NCBI GenBank assembly: GCA_023145315.1 | Contig: JAGLEA010000005.1 | Coordinates: 1 to 8,425 of the forward strand | Direction of reading: 5' to 3' | DNA length: 8,425 nt | Origin: Psychrilyobacter sp. | Lineage (GTDB): Bacteria; Fusobacteriota; Fusobacteriia; Fusobacteriales; Fusobacteriaceae | Part shown: positions 1 to 6,711 of the stretch, in pieces | How positions within the stretch are numbered: the first letter of the stretch is position 1 | Layout of the letters: each line of letters opens with the position of its first letter | The notes under the pieces: model-generated | What the model saw: the letters and a program-made list of their open reading frames with translations, nothing else | The model's database searches: none | Told to the model about the DNA's origin: nothing | Program-made: the position numbers and the translations under genes

Positions 1-801
1 CGTGGAGATTTTGAATTTATAGTGTATAAAGGAAACGTTTTACCAATTAATAGTGTTCAATCGGAAGATTATATATACTCAGTTGTTCCATCAGAAATTG
101 GTCATTATTTTCCAAAGGAAGCAATAAAAGCTCAAACCTTAGCTGCAAGATCCTATCTGTACTATGGACTTAGATTTTCAAAATATGAAGATTTTGATCT
201 ATACGATAATGTAAATTCTCAAATGTACCTAGGTATGGATAGGGAAAATAAAAATATGAACACTACAATCGATACTACTCGTGGTGAAGTTATCTTATAT
301 AAAGAAAAGCCTATAAACGCACTTTATTACTCTGCAAGTGGTGGAATAACGGCAAATAGTGAAGATGTATGGCCGGGAGTAAAATCGCCTTATTTACGTT
401 CTGTGAATGATAAAGGTAATGAGAGTCGTTCATCGAAGTTGAATTGGGAAATAAAGATTTCCAAAAATGAAATATCTAAAAAGTTTGGATTTAGAGTTAC
501 AAAAATTAAAGTTTTAGAAACAGGAAGTAAGCGGGTAAAAAAAATACATGTTTCAGGAGCAAAAACATTAACACTAAGTGGTGATAAGTTTAGAGGAACT
601 ATAGGATATGCAAAGCTATACAGTACACAATTTAAAATTAGATCTAGTGGGAACTATTTTATATTAACTGGTCACGGTTTTGGTCATGGTGTTGGAATGA
701 GTCAATATGGAGCTTATGGATTATCAGAAAAAGGTAAAACTTATATAGAAATATTGAAGCATTATTATACTGGAGTAGAGATTAAAAAATATAAGAGATA
801 A
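1..801 (+). CDS. SpoIID/LytB-domain protein, 5' end cut by window edge
   Basis: The reading frame is open from the first base, so the gene begins upstream. The GTG at 22 lies inside the conserved domain and is not a credible start. The 266 visible residues match the SpoIID/LytB domain: EDYIYSVVPSEI followed by KEAIKAQTLAARSY near the start, YSASGGITAN in the middle, and GHGFGHGVGMSQYGAYG near the end. In SpoIID, a lytic transglycosylase that cuts peptide-stripped glycan strands, the glutamate of the PSE motif is catalytic; here it is the codon at 94-96. Any signal peptide or membrane anchor would lie outside the window. The protein probably acts on peptidoglycan outside the membrane. Such domains also occur in bacteria that do not sporulate, so this is not evidence for sporulation. 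The gene ends 45 bases before tilS on the same strand with no terminator between, so the two are probably co-transcribed. Confidence 0.9.
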   Translation, partial: RGDFEFIVYKGNVLPINSVQSEDYIYSVVPSEIGHYFPKEAIKAQTLAARSYLYYGLRFSKYEDFDLYDNVNSQMYLGMDRENKNMNTTIDTTRGEVILYKEKPINALYYSASGGITANSEDVWPGVKSPYLRSVNDKGNESRSSKLNWEIKISKNEISKKFGFRVTKIKVLETGSKRVKKIHVSGAKTLTLSGDKFRGTIGYAKLYSTQFKIRSSGNYFILTGHGFGHGVGMSQYGAYGLSEKGKTYIEILKHYYTGVEIKKYKR

Positions 802-835
802 TATAAAAATATAAGTAAATATTATAAACTTTACT

Positions 836-843
836 AGGACGGG
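836..843 (+). promoter_or_regulatory. Ribosome binding site of tilS
   Basis: AGGACGGG lies 3 bases before the ATG at 847, so the AGGA core is 7 bases from the start. It is an imperfect but plausible Shine-Dalgarno sequence and supports this start codon. The 45-base gap it sits in is otherwise A/T-rich and shows no hairpin. Confidence 0.6.
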
Positions 844-846
844 ATT

Positions 847-2178
847 ATGAACTTACGAAATTTTGAAGACTTGAATAAAAGAAAAAAGTTAATAGAAGTA
901 GGAGATAAAATAGTTATAGCTATGTCTGGTGGTCCAGACTCTATTTATCTTTATGAACTTCTAAAATATGTTAAAGAAAAGATGGATTTAACACTTTACT
1001 TTGCTCATATAAATCATAGTTTACGTGGCGAAGATAGTGATGATGATGAAAAATTTGTAATTGATCTAGGGCAAAGAGAAAAAATAGAGACATTTACTAG
1101 AAAAGTAGAGATTAAAAAATATGCAAAAGATAATAAATTATCAGAAGAGGAAGCTGGTCGCGAGATTCGTTACGGATTTTTTAAAGAGATAAAAGAAAGA
1201 GTAGGAGCTACTAAAGTAGCCTTGGCCCATAATGAAGATGATGTTGTAGAAACATTTTTATTTAGACTTATACGAGGAACTTCGTTAAAGGGTTTAGAAG
1301 GAATACCAGTGAAAAGAGAGTATATTATAAGACCTATTATGAGCTACAGAAAAGAGCAGATTTTAGATTATCTAGATGATGAAAATATACAGTATAGAAC
1401 TGATAAGACAAATTTTCAATCAATATACACTAGAAATAAAATTAGATTAGATCTTATACCATCTATTGAAAGAGAATATAATGTAAATTTTAAAGAAAAA
1501 ATTATAAATTTAATTTCCGATATTGGTGAGTTTAATGGTATCATTAATAGTAATGTACAAAAATATTTAATTAATGATACTTTGAGTATTAAAGAATTAA
1601 AAAAAGAAACAAATTTTATTCAAAGAGCTATTATTTCCGAATATCTCCAAAAATATGATATTTCTGTTAGTAGAAATAAAATTTTAGAAGTACAAAAACT
1701 TATAGATAGTACCGGAAGTAAGGAAATACAAGGAAATTCTAAGTATATTATTAAGAAAGTATATGATAGTATATCTATTGTAGAAGTAAAATCTAAAAAT
1801 ATTTTAGAAGACGACCAAGTGAGTTTAAAAATACCTGGTAGTGTTATATGGAGAAATTATCAAATAACAGCAGAAATAGTTCAAAATGAAAATCTAAAGA
1901 TAGAGTCAAAAGAGGTATTTTATTGTTCATTAAGTAAGATGGATAATTTAGTTATTCGTTCTCGAAATAATGGTGATAAACTGTATCCTGTGGGAATGAA
2001 GGGAAGTAAAAAAGTCAAAGAATTATTTATTGATCTTAAAATTCCTAAGGAAGATAGAAGCAACTATCCAATTATTACACATGATAGTGACATCGTTTGG
2101 GTAGGTGGAATTAGAAAAGATAGAAGATTTATGAGTACTGATTCAAAGAGCATTAAATTGAAAATAGAAAAACTTTAG
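847..2178 (+). CDS. tilS: tRNA(Ile)-lysidine synthetase TilS
   Basis: This cytoplasmic enzyme uses ATP to attach lysine to C34 of the tRNA-Ile with a CAU anticodon, so that it reads AUA instead of AUG. It is essential where AUA is used, and AUA is very common in this window. The N-terminal PP-loop ATPase motif is SGGPDS at residues 27-32. It is followed by the family motifs HINHSLRGEDSD, EEAGREIRYGFF and AHNEDDVVET (H128, D131, D132). The tRNA-binding signature RTDKTNF...YTRNKIR comes next. The C-terminal TilS domain has GDKLYPVGMKGSKKVKELFIDLKIP. The 443-residue length suits the two-domain form of the enzyme. Its stop codon overlaps the ftsH ribosome binding site, so the two genes form an operon. 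In many Firmicutes hpt lies between tilS and ftsH; here it is absent. Confidence 0.96.
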   Translation: MNLRNFEDLNKRKKLIEVGDKIVIAMSGGPDSIYLYELLKYVKEKMDLTLYFAHINHSLRGEDSDDDEKFVIDLGQREKIETFTRKVEIKKYAKDNKLSEEEAGREIRYGFFKEIKERVGATKVALAHNEDDVVETFLFRLIRGTSLKGLEGIPVKREYIIRPIMSYRKEQILDYLDDENIQYRTDKTNFQSIYTRNKIRLDLIPSIEREYNVNFKEKIINLISDIGEFNGIINSNVQKYLINDTLSIKELKKETNFIQRAIISEYLQKYDISVSRNKILEVQKLIDSTGSKEIQGNSKYIIKKVYDSISIVEVKSKNILEDDQVSLKIPGSVIWRNYQITAEIVQNENLKIESKEVFYCSLSKMDNLVIRSRNNGDKLYPVGMKGSKKVKELFIDLKIPKEDRSNYPIITHDSDIVWVGGIRKDRRFMSTDSKSIKLKIEKL

Positions 2179-2195
2179 GAGGGTGACATCACTTG
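2177..2195 (+). promoter_or_regulatory. ftsH ribosome binding site and TTG start
   Basis: A perfect AGGAGG at 2177-2182 overlaps the tilS TAG stop (2176-2178) and is followed 10 bases later by TTG at 2193. An in-frame TGA at 2184-2186 rules out any earlier start. No in-frame ATG occurs until tens of codons downstream, inside the charged N-terminal region. TTG is therefore the supported initiation codon. The overlap suggests translational coupling to tilS. Confidence 0.8.
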
Positions 2196-4439
2196 GAAAA
2201 TAATGAGAATAAGGATTTAAATGAAGAGAAAAAGATACATGAACAAGAGGAAAATAAGAAACAACAGGAAGAGATAAAAAAAGATAAAGAGAAGGAATCA
2301 GAGAACTCAGTTGAGGAATTTGATGAACTGAAAGAAAGAAAGCAAGAGATGCAAGATAAGATAAAATATGGTATGAGAAAAAAGTTTAAGAAAAAAACAA
2401 AAGATGAGAAAGAAACGAATAAAGAAGGTGAAAAGTCACAAAAGCAAACAAAAAATAAATTTAGCTTTAAATCAATAATTCTATTATTATTTGTAGTTGT
2501 TATGGTAATGTCGATACCTTCACTTATGAGTGATGCTAAGACAAAAGATCAAAAAGTTATAAGCTATAGCAATTTTTTAGAAAAAGCAAGTAAAGGTGAA
2601 TTCAAAATTGTACAGGAGAAAGAAGGTTATGTAATTGGTAAAAAGAGTCAAACTGATGAAACAGTTTTTAGAGCACGAATGATTACAGACAGAGTATCTG
2701 ATGACTCTAGACTGATGACAGCACTTACCACTACAAGTGTTGAGATAAAATCTGAAGATCCAGAAAAAACTCCACTTATAGTTCAAATACTTATATCATG
2801 GTTCCCAATGCTACTATTAGTAGGAATTTGGTTCTTCATGATGAATAAGATGAAAGGTGGTGGAAATGGTGGATCTAATGTATTTAACATGGGGAAATCA
2901 AAAGCAAAAGATAATGGTGAGAATGTTTCAACCACTAAATTTACAGATGTTGCTGGAATAGAAGAAGCAAAGCAAGAGCTAATAGAAGTAGTAGATTTCT
3001 TAAAAGAACCAGAAAAGTATAAAAAAATAGGTGCAACAATACCAAAAGGTGTTTTATTACTAGGTGCACCAGGAACAGGTAAAACTTTATTAGCACGAGC
3101 TGTTGCAGGGGAAGCTGCTGTACCATTCTTTAGTATATCTGGTTCAGAATTTGTAGAAATGTTTGTAGGAGTAGGAGCATCAAGAGTTCGTGATTTATTT
3201 GCAAAGGCTAGAAAAGCGGCTCCTTGTATTGTATTTATAGATGCAGTAGGTAGAAAAAGAGGGTCTGGTCAAGGTGGAGGAAATGATGAAAGAGAGCAAA
3301 CTTTAAATCAACTTCTAGTTGAAATGGATGGATTTAGTACTGAAGAGACAATCATCGTTATAGCGGCTACAAATAGAGCAGAGATACTAGATAAAGCACT
3401 TATGAGACCAGGTAGATTTGATAGACAAGTAGTAGTAGATAAACCAGATATCAAAGGTAGAGAAGCTATATTGCGTGTACATGTAAAAGGTAAAAAATTA
3501 GGTTCTGATGTAGATCTTCATATATTAGCTAAGAAAACTCCAGGATTTGTAGGAGCAGATCTTGCTAATTTACTAAATGAAGCTGCAATCTTAGCTGCTA
3601 GACAGAAAAGAGATGTAATACTAATGGAAGATTTAGAAGAAGCTTCTGAAAAAGTTTCTATAGGTCCTGCAAGAAAATCAAGAGTTACAGTAGAAAAAGA
3701 AAAGCATATTGTTGCTTATCATGAAGTAGGACATGCTATGATTCAAACTTTTTATAAAGATATTGTAGATCCTGTACATAAAGTTACAATTATACCACGT
3801 GGAATGGCTGCACTAGGATATACTATGAGTTTACCGACGGAAGATAGATATCTTAGAAGCAGAAAAGAGTATTTAGCAGACATACGTGGACTTCTAGGTG
3901 GACGTGCTGCAGAGGAAGTATTCTTTGGTGATATAACAACAGGCGCGAGTAATGATATTGAGAGAGCTACAGGTATAGCACATGCCATGGTAACTAAATT
4001 AGGGATGTCTGATAGATTTGGACCTATCTTGTTAGATGCAACTAAAGATGGAGATATGTTTCCAAATAAAATTTATGGTGAAGAAACTGCAAAAGCTATA
4101 GATGATGAGATTAGAAAGATGATAAATGACGCTTATGAAGAGGTAAAAACAACTCTTAGAGATAACTATGATCTTTTAGATAAGATATCAAAAACTTTAT
4201 TAGAAAGAGAGACTATTACAGGTATTGAGCTTAATATATTAATGGATGGTGGAGAATTAGAACCACTAAAACCTGTAGATACTGCATCTAATGATGGTGG
4301 AGAAGATACAAAAGCTAAGGGGTTTGAAGAGCTAAAAGAGGAACTAGTTTCTGAAGGTAAAATAATAACAGAAGAAGTTGCTGAAAAAGTAGAAGAAAAT
4401 AATGTAGAGGTAGATGAAAGTGTAAAAGAAGAGAATTAA
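2193..4439 (+). CDS. ftsH: ATP-dependent zinc metalloprotease FtsH, Walker B glutamate missing
   Basis: FtsH is a membrane-anchored hexameric AAA+ protease that extracts and degrades misfolded membrane proteins and some regulators. Domains in order: a Lys/Glu-rich N-terminal extension (residues 1-93); a first membrane segment (about 94-112); an extracytoplasmic domain; a second membrane segment (about 195-217); an AAA+ module starting near FTDVAG (250-255); an M41 peptidase domain; and an acidic tail (about 690-748). Walker A is GAPGTGKT (291-298, K297), the pore loop is FVGVG (324-328), and the arginine fingers are in RPGRFDR (R405, R408). The zinc site is HEVGH (H510, E511, H514) with D588 as likely third ligand. 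Walker B is abnormal: it reads VFIDAVG (D350) where the family has VFIDEIDAVG. Three residues, including the glutamate that activates water for ATP hydrolysis, are absent without loss of frame. Identity is certain. ATPase activity of this allele is doubtful, and a sequence error cannot be excluded. At 748 residues it is longer than typical (about 640) because of the extension and tail. Confidence 0.97.
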   Translation: MENNENKDLNEEKKIHEQEENKKQQEEIKKDKEKESENSVEEFDELKERKQEMQDKIKYGMRKKFKKKTKDEKETNKEGEKSQKQTKNKFSFKSIILLLFVVVMVMSIPSLMSDAKTKDQKVISYSNFLEKASKGEFKIVQEKEGYVIGKKSQTDETVFRARMITDRVSDDSRLMTALTTTSVEIKSEDPEKTPLIVQILISWFPMLLLVGIWFFMMNKMKGGGNGGSNVFNMGKSKAKDNGENVSTTKFTDVAGIEEAKQELIEVVDFLKEPEKYKKIGATIPKGVLLLGAPGTGKTLLARAVAGEAAVPFFSISGSEFVEMFVGVGASRVRDLFAKARKAAPCIVFIDAVGRKRGSGQGGGNDEREQTLNQLLVEMDGFSTEETIIVIAATNRAEILDKALMRPGRFDRQVVVDKPDIKGREAILRVHVKGKKLGSDVDLHILAKKTPGFVGADLANLLNEAAILAARQKRDVILMEDLEEASEKVSIGPARKSRVTVEKEKHIVAYHEVGHAMIQTFYKDIVDPVHKVTIIPRGMAALGYTMSLPTEDRYLRSRKEYLADIRGLLGGRAAEEVFFGDITTGASNDIERATGIAHAMVTKLGMSDRFGPILLDATKDGDMFPNKIYGEETAKAIDDEIRKMINDAYEEVKTTLRDNYDLLDKISKTLLERETITGIELNILMDGGELEPLKPVDTASNDGGEDTKAKGFEELKEELVSEGKIITEEVAEKVEENNVEVDESVKEEN

Positions 4440-4442
4440 ACT

Positions 4443-4470
4443 AAAAGGCTGCCGAAAAGGTGGCCTTTTT
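4443..4470 (+). terminator. Rho-independent terminator after ftsH
   Basis: An 11-base-pair stem (4443-4453 with 4459-4469, including two G-T pairs in the middle) closes a GAAAA loop and ends in a run of five T. It begins 4 bases after the ftsH stop and closes the SpoIID-tilS-ftsH transcript. Confidence 0.92.
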
Positions 4471-4491
4471 AGCTTAGTTTTTACTTAGCGA

Positions 4492-4520
4492 TTGATTAAA
4501 ATTGTATTGCATGATATAAT
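4492..4520 (+). promoter_or_regulatory. Promoter of the amino-acid permease gene
   Basis: TTGATT at 4492-4497, a 17-base spacer, and a consensus TATAAT at 4515-4520 with an upstream TG (extended -10) form a sigma-70-type promoter. Transcription would start near 4527, giving an untranslated leader of about 55 bases before the GTG at 4584. That leader is too short and too A/T-rich for a recognisable riboswitch. The promoter lies just after the ftsH terminator, so the permease is its own transcription unit. Confidence 0.8.
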
Positions 4521-4570
4521 AAATAAATTCATTATAAATTATAAATAGATTAAAAAATGAATTTATCAAA

Positions 4571-4575
4571 AGGAG
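4571..4575 (+). promoter_or_regulatory. Ribosome binding site that decides the permease start
   Basis: AGGAG at 4571-4575, followed by TGAT, lies 8 bases before GTG at 4584. The in-frame ATG at 4557 has no such site upstream and would place this Shine-Dalgarno sequence inside the coding region. The GTG is therefore the better start, making the protein 443 rather than 452 residues. Confidence 0.75.
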
Positions 4576-4583
4576 TGATATTA

Positions 4584-5915
4584 GTGAAAGAAAATGTTGG
4601 AACAAATTTAGAGAAAAAATATGGGTTACCATTAGCAACAGCAATGGTAGTAGGAATAGTAATAGGAATAGGGATATTCTTTAAGGCTGAAGGGATCTTA
4701 GGAGCTTCTAAACTAAATCCTCAAGTAGCAATAACAGCATGGGTTTTAGGAGGGATAATTACTATATTAGCAGGATTAACTGCTTCAGAATTATCTGGTT
4801 GTATTCCTGAAACAGGAGGCTTAGTTTCTTATATAGGAAGAATTTATGGAGATTTAGCAGGATTTATGACTGGTTGGATGCATGTAGTTATATATTTGCC
4901 TGGCTTAACAGCTGTATTAGCATATTATACTGGTTCGTTTGCGACTATATTTTTAGGGATAAAGTCATCGCCACTTAATATTGCTATGATAGCTATACCA
5001 GCTTTTCTATCTGTATATCTTCTAAATATTTTTAAAGCTAAATCAGGTGGGAAAGTACAAACGATTATAACAATTATTAAAATAATACCATTATTATCTT
5101 TATTGATGGTTGGTTTTGCAAAAGGAACTCATTTTCAACCAATGGAAGTTCCAGTAGGAGCAGCACCATTTAGTATAGGATTAGTACTAACAGCACTAGT
5201 TCCTGTAATGTTTGCGTATGATGGTTGGATGTTAGCATGTAGTGTAGGTGGAGAGATAAAAAATCCTAATAAAAATTTACCAAAAGCAATACTTCTGGGA
5301 TTAGGATTAATTATAATTTTATATATAGGGTTAAATATAGCGTTATTGAAAACACTGCCAGCAGATGTACTAGCTAAAGAAGGAACTGTAGGAGCAGCAG
5401 CAACTCTGTTTGGGCCTAATGTTGTAAAAGTACTCTTCGGTGGGATAGTAATCTCAGCTTATGGTGCTCTTAATGGTTTATCACTAGCTTCTATTAGATT
5501 CCCATTTACATTAGCAACAGAAAGTATTTTTCCAAGAAAAGATATTTTTTCAAAAGTAAGTGCTAAATATGGAACTCCTATTAATTCAGGAATTTTAATG
5601 ATGGCAATTTCGTTTTTATATTTAATAGCACCATTTTTAACAGGAATGAGTATTGACATATTTGCTGATATTCCAGTGGCTACAATTTGGGCATTCTATG
5701 GATTTTTATTTATAGGAGTTATTGTCTTCAGAAAGAAAAAACCAACTTTAGAGAGACCTTATAAAGTACCTCTATATCCAGTTATACCTATTCTAGCTGC
5801 TATTGGTGGGTTTGGTATTGCAATTAGTGCAACGATCGCTCACCCGAGCTATATGATATATTCAATATTAATTATATTAACAGGGTTACCGGTATACAAA
5901 AGTTTAAAAAAATAA
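4584..5915 (+). CDS. APC-superfamily amino-acid permease
   Basis: This is a polytopic inner-membrane protein with about 12 hydrophobic segments, of the amino acid-polyamine-organocation family. It resembles the L-amino-acid exchanger type such as serine/threonine exchanger SteT. The substrate cannot be read from the sequence. The first membrane segment carries GIVIGIGIFF (residues 24-33), the family's unwound substrate-binding motif, where GSGIF is more usual; the small polar residue is isoleucine here. P75-G79 (PETGG, before VSYIG) is the conserved glycine motif after the second segment. FAYDGWM and the loop ending EIKNPNKNLPKAI are typical of segments 6-7. The C-terminal RPYKVPLYPVIP is the usual motif after segment 10. 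Translation starts at GTG with a good ribosome binding site. The gene has its own promoter and ends at a strong terminator, so it is monocistronic. Confidence 0.9.
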   Translation: MKENVGTNLEKKYGLPLATAMVVGIVIGIGIFFKAEGILGASKLNPQVAITAWVLGGIITILAGLTASELSGCIPETGGLVSYIGRIYGDLAGFMTGWMHVVIYLPGLTAVLAYYTGSFATIFLGIKSSPLNIAMIAIPAFLSVYLLNIFKAKSGGKVQTIITIIKIIPLLSLLMVGFAKGTHFQPMEVPVGAAPFSIGLVLTALVPVMFAYDGWMLACSVGGEIKNPNKNLPKAILLGLGLIIILYIGLNIALLKTLPADVLAKEGTVGAAATLFGPNVVKVLFGGIVISAYGALNGLSLASIRFPFTLATESIFPRKDIFSKVSAKYGTPINSGILMMAISFLYLIAPFLTGMSIDIFADIPVATIWAFYGFLFIGVIVFRKKKPTLERPYKVPLYPVIPILAAIGGFGIAISATIAHPSYMIYSILIILTGLPVYKSLKK

Positions 5916-5955
5916 TAGTAGAGATTAAATTAATCCAAGTAAATAGTAATATAAC

Positions 5956-5990
5956 AAAAGACTCAAATTCATTATGAATTTGAGTCTTTT
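5956..5990. terminator. Bidirectional terminator between permease and YitT genes
   Basis: A perfect 15-base-pair inverted repeat (5956-5970 with 5976-5990) surrounds the loop ATTAT. It has four A at the left edge and a run of T at the right edge (5987-5991), so it works as an intrinsic terminator on both strands. It lies 41 bases after the permease stop and just beyond the stop of the converging gene (5993-5995). Confidence 0.93.
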
Positions 5991-5992
5991 TA

Positions 5993-6634
5993 TTATCCAC
6001 AAACTGATTTTATATAATGTTCTTTAGAGATAATAATTTTCATTGTATAGTTCACAACTTTACCAATAAAAAAGGATAGAATTATCGCATATATTGCAGT
6101 ATTAAAACCAAGAAAAATTGCTGAAATTAATATAATAATACAATCTGCTATAATCATGACATTTCCTACAGAAAAATTAAACAATTTATTAAAAATTTGA
6201 GCAACTATAACTGTTCCACCAGTATTACTACCAAATCCAACAGCAAGTCCAATACCTACACCAATACAAATAGCACCTCCTACAACAGCAATAATTTTGA
6301 AAGTAAAAGTATCACTACCAGGGATATTAAATTTAAAAAAATTATAAGTTAATCTCTCATAGAATGGGAATAAGATTAAGGCACTAGCTGTAGTGTAAGC
6401 ATATTTCTTTCCTATAATGATAGCTCCTAAGATAAAGACTGGAATATTAAAGATTAGCATAGCTTCTCCAATAGAAATATTACTAAAGAGTGAATTAGTT
6501 AATATAGATAGTCCTGTAAATCCTCCAGCTGTAAACTTTGCAGGTCCTAAAAAATTGGTTATTCCCAGTGAAGCTATAAAAAACCCTAAGTTTACAAATA
6601 AAAATTTAATAATATTGTTTTTCTGTATATGCAT
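5993..6634 (-). CDS. Short YitT-family (DUF161) membrane protein
   Basis: The 213-residue protein is mostly hydrophobic, with about five or six membrane segments. It matches the YitT/YczE membrane domain: GPAKFTAGGFTGLSIL near residues 30-45 and GFGSNTGGTVIVAQIFN near 133-149 are the two glycine-rich repeats of this family. The function of the family is not established; it is generally treated as transporter-like. Most YitT proteins are around 280 residues and continue into a soluble C-terminal DUF2179 domain. Here the protein stops shortly after the last membrane segment (ending near SKEHYIKSVCG), so that domain is missing. The stop abuts a terminator, and no remnant of the domain is seen beyond it. 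The ATG at 6634 has a good AAGGAG site (6641-6646). It lies downstream of the AbgT gene on the same strand, separated by a hairpin. Confidence 0.85.
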   Translation of the reverse strand: MHIQKNNIIKFLFVNLGFFIASLGITNFLGPAKFTAGGFTGLSILTNSLFSNISIGEAMLIFNIPVFILGAIIIGKKYAYTTASALILFPFYERLTYNFFKFNIPGSDTFTFKIIAVVGGAICIGVGIGLAVGFGSNTGGTVIVAQIFNKLFNFSVGNVMIIADCIIILISAIFLGFNTAIYAIILSFFIGKVVNYTMKIIISKEHYIKSVCG

Positions 6635-6640
6635 TATCGT

Positions 6641-6646
6641 CTCCTT
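6641..6646 (-). promoter_or_regulatory. Ribosome binding site of the YitT-family gene
   Basis: Read on the minus strand this is AAGGAG, 6 bases before the ATG at 6634. It supports that start codon. Confidence 0.75.
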
Positions 6647-6657
6647 AAAAATTAATT

Positions 6658-6680
6658 AAAGACGAGAAATAAATCTCGTC
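6658..6680 (-). terminator. Hairpin after the AbgT gene, probable weak terminator
   Basis: A perfect 7-base-pair stem (6661-6667 with 6674-6680) has a 6-base loop. On the minus strand it is followed by TTTAATTAATTTTT, an interrupted T tract. It lies 31 bases past the AbgT-gene stop and about 12 bases before the ribosome binding site of the YitT gene. It could end the AbgT transcript or only reduce read-through into the YitT gene. A TATAAT on the minus strand at 6685-6690 could be a -10 box for a separate YitT promoter, but no good -35 box is placed in front of it. Confidence 0.6.
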
Positions 6681-6711
6681 CCTAATTATATGTATATATT
6701 GTGATACTTGA

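Noticed and set aside
22..801. GTG at 22 as the start of the SpoIID-domain gene
   Set aside because: The frame is open to base 1, upstream residues already fit the domain, and no ribosome binding site precedes this GTG. The gene is partial.
2577..2786. Minus-strand open frame opposite ftsH
   Set aside because: It lies wholly antisense to a well-conserved coding region, has no ribosome binding site and resembles no family. The same holds for the minus-strand frames at 2941-3126 and 3752-3988.
2193..4439. Calling ftsH a frameshifted pseudogene
   Set aside because: The frame is continuous from start to stop and all other motifs are present. The Walker B loss is an in-frame loss of three residues, so it is reported as a defective or altered allele instead.
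4471..4556. Riboswitch or T-box before the permease
   Set aside because: The space between terminator and start is under 115 bases, partly occupied by the promoter, and shows no conserved structured elements.
4557..4583. ATG at 4557 as the permease start
   Set aside because: It has no Shine-Dalgarno site, whereas AGGAG sits correctly before the in-frame GTG at 4584.
5459..5659. Minus-strand open frame opposite the permease
   Set aside because: It is a shadow of the permease codons, with no initiation signal and no recognisable domain.
5956..5990. Long perfect inverted repeat as an insertion-sequence end or attachment site
   Set aside because: Its position between convergent stops, short loop and flanking A and T runs fit a bidirectional terminator; no transposase or target duplication is present.
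6417..6659. Plus-strand open frame opposite the YitT-family gene
   Set aside because: It is antisense to a clear membrane-protein gene; its sequence follows from that gene's codons and no promoter or ribosome binding site supports it.
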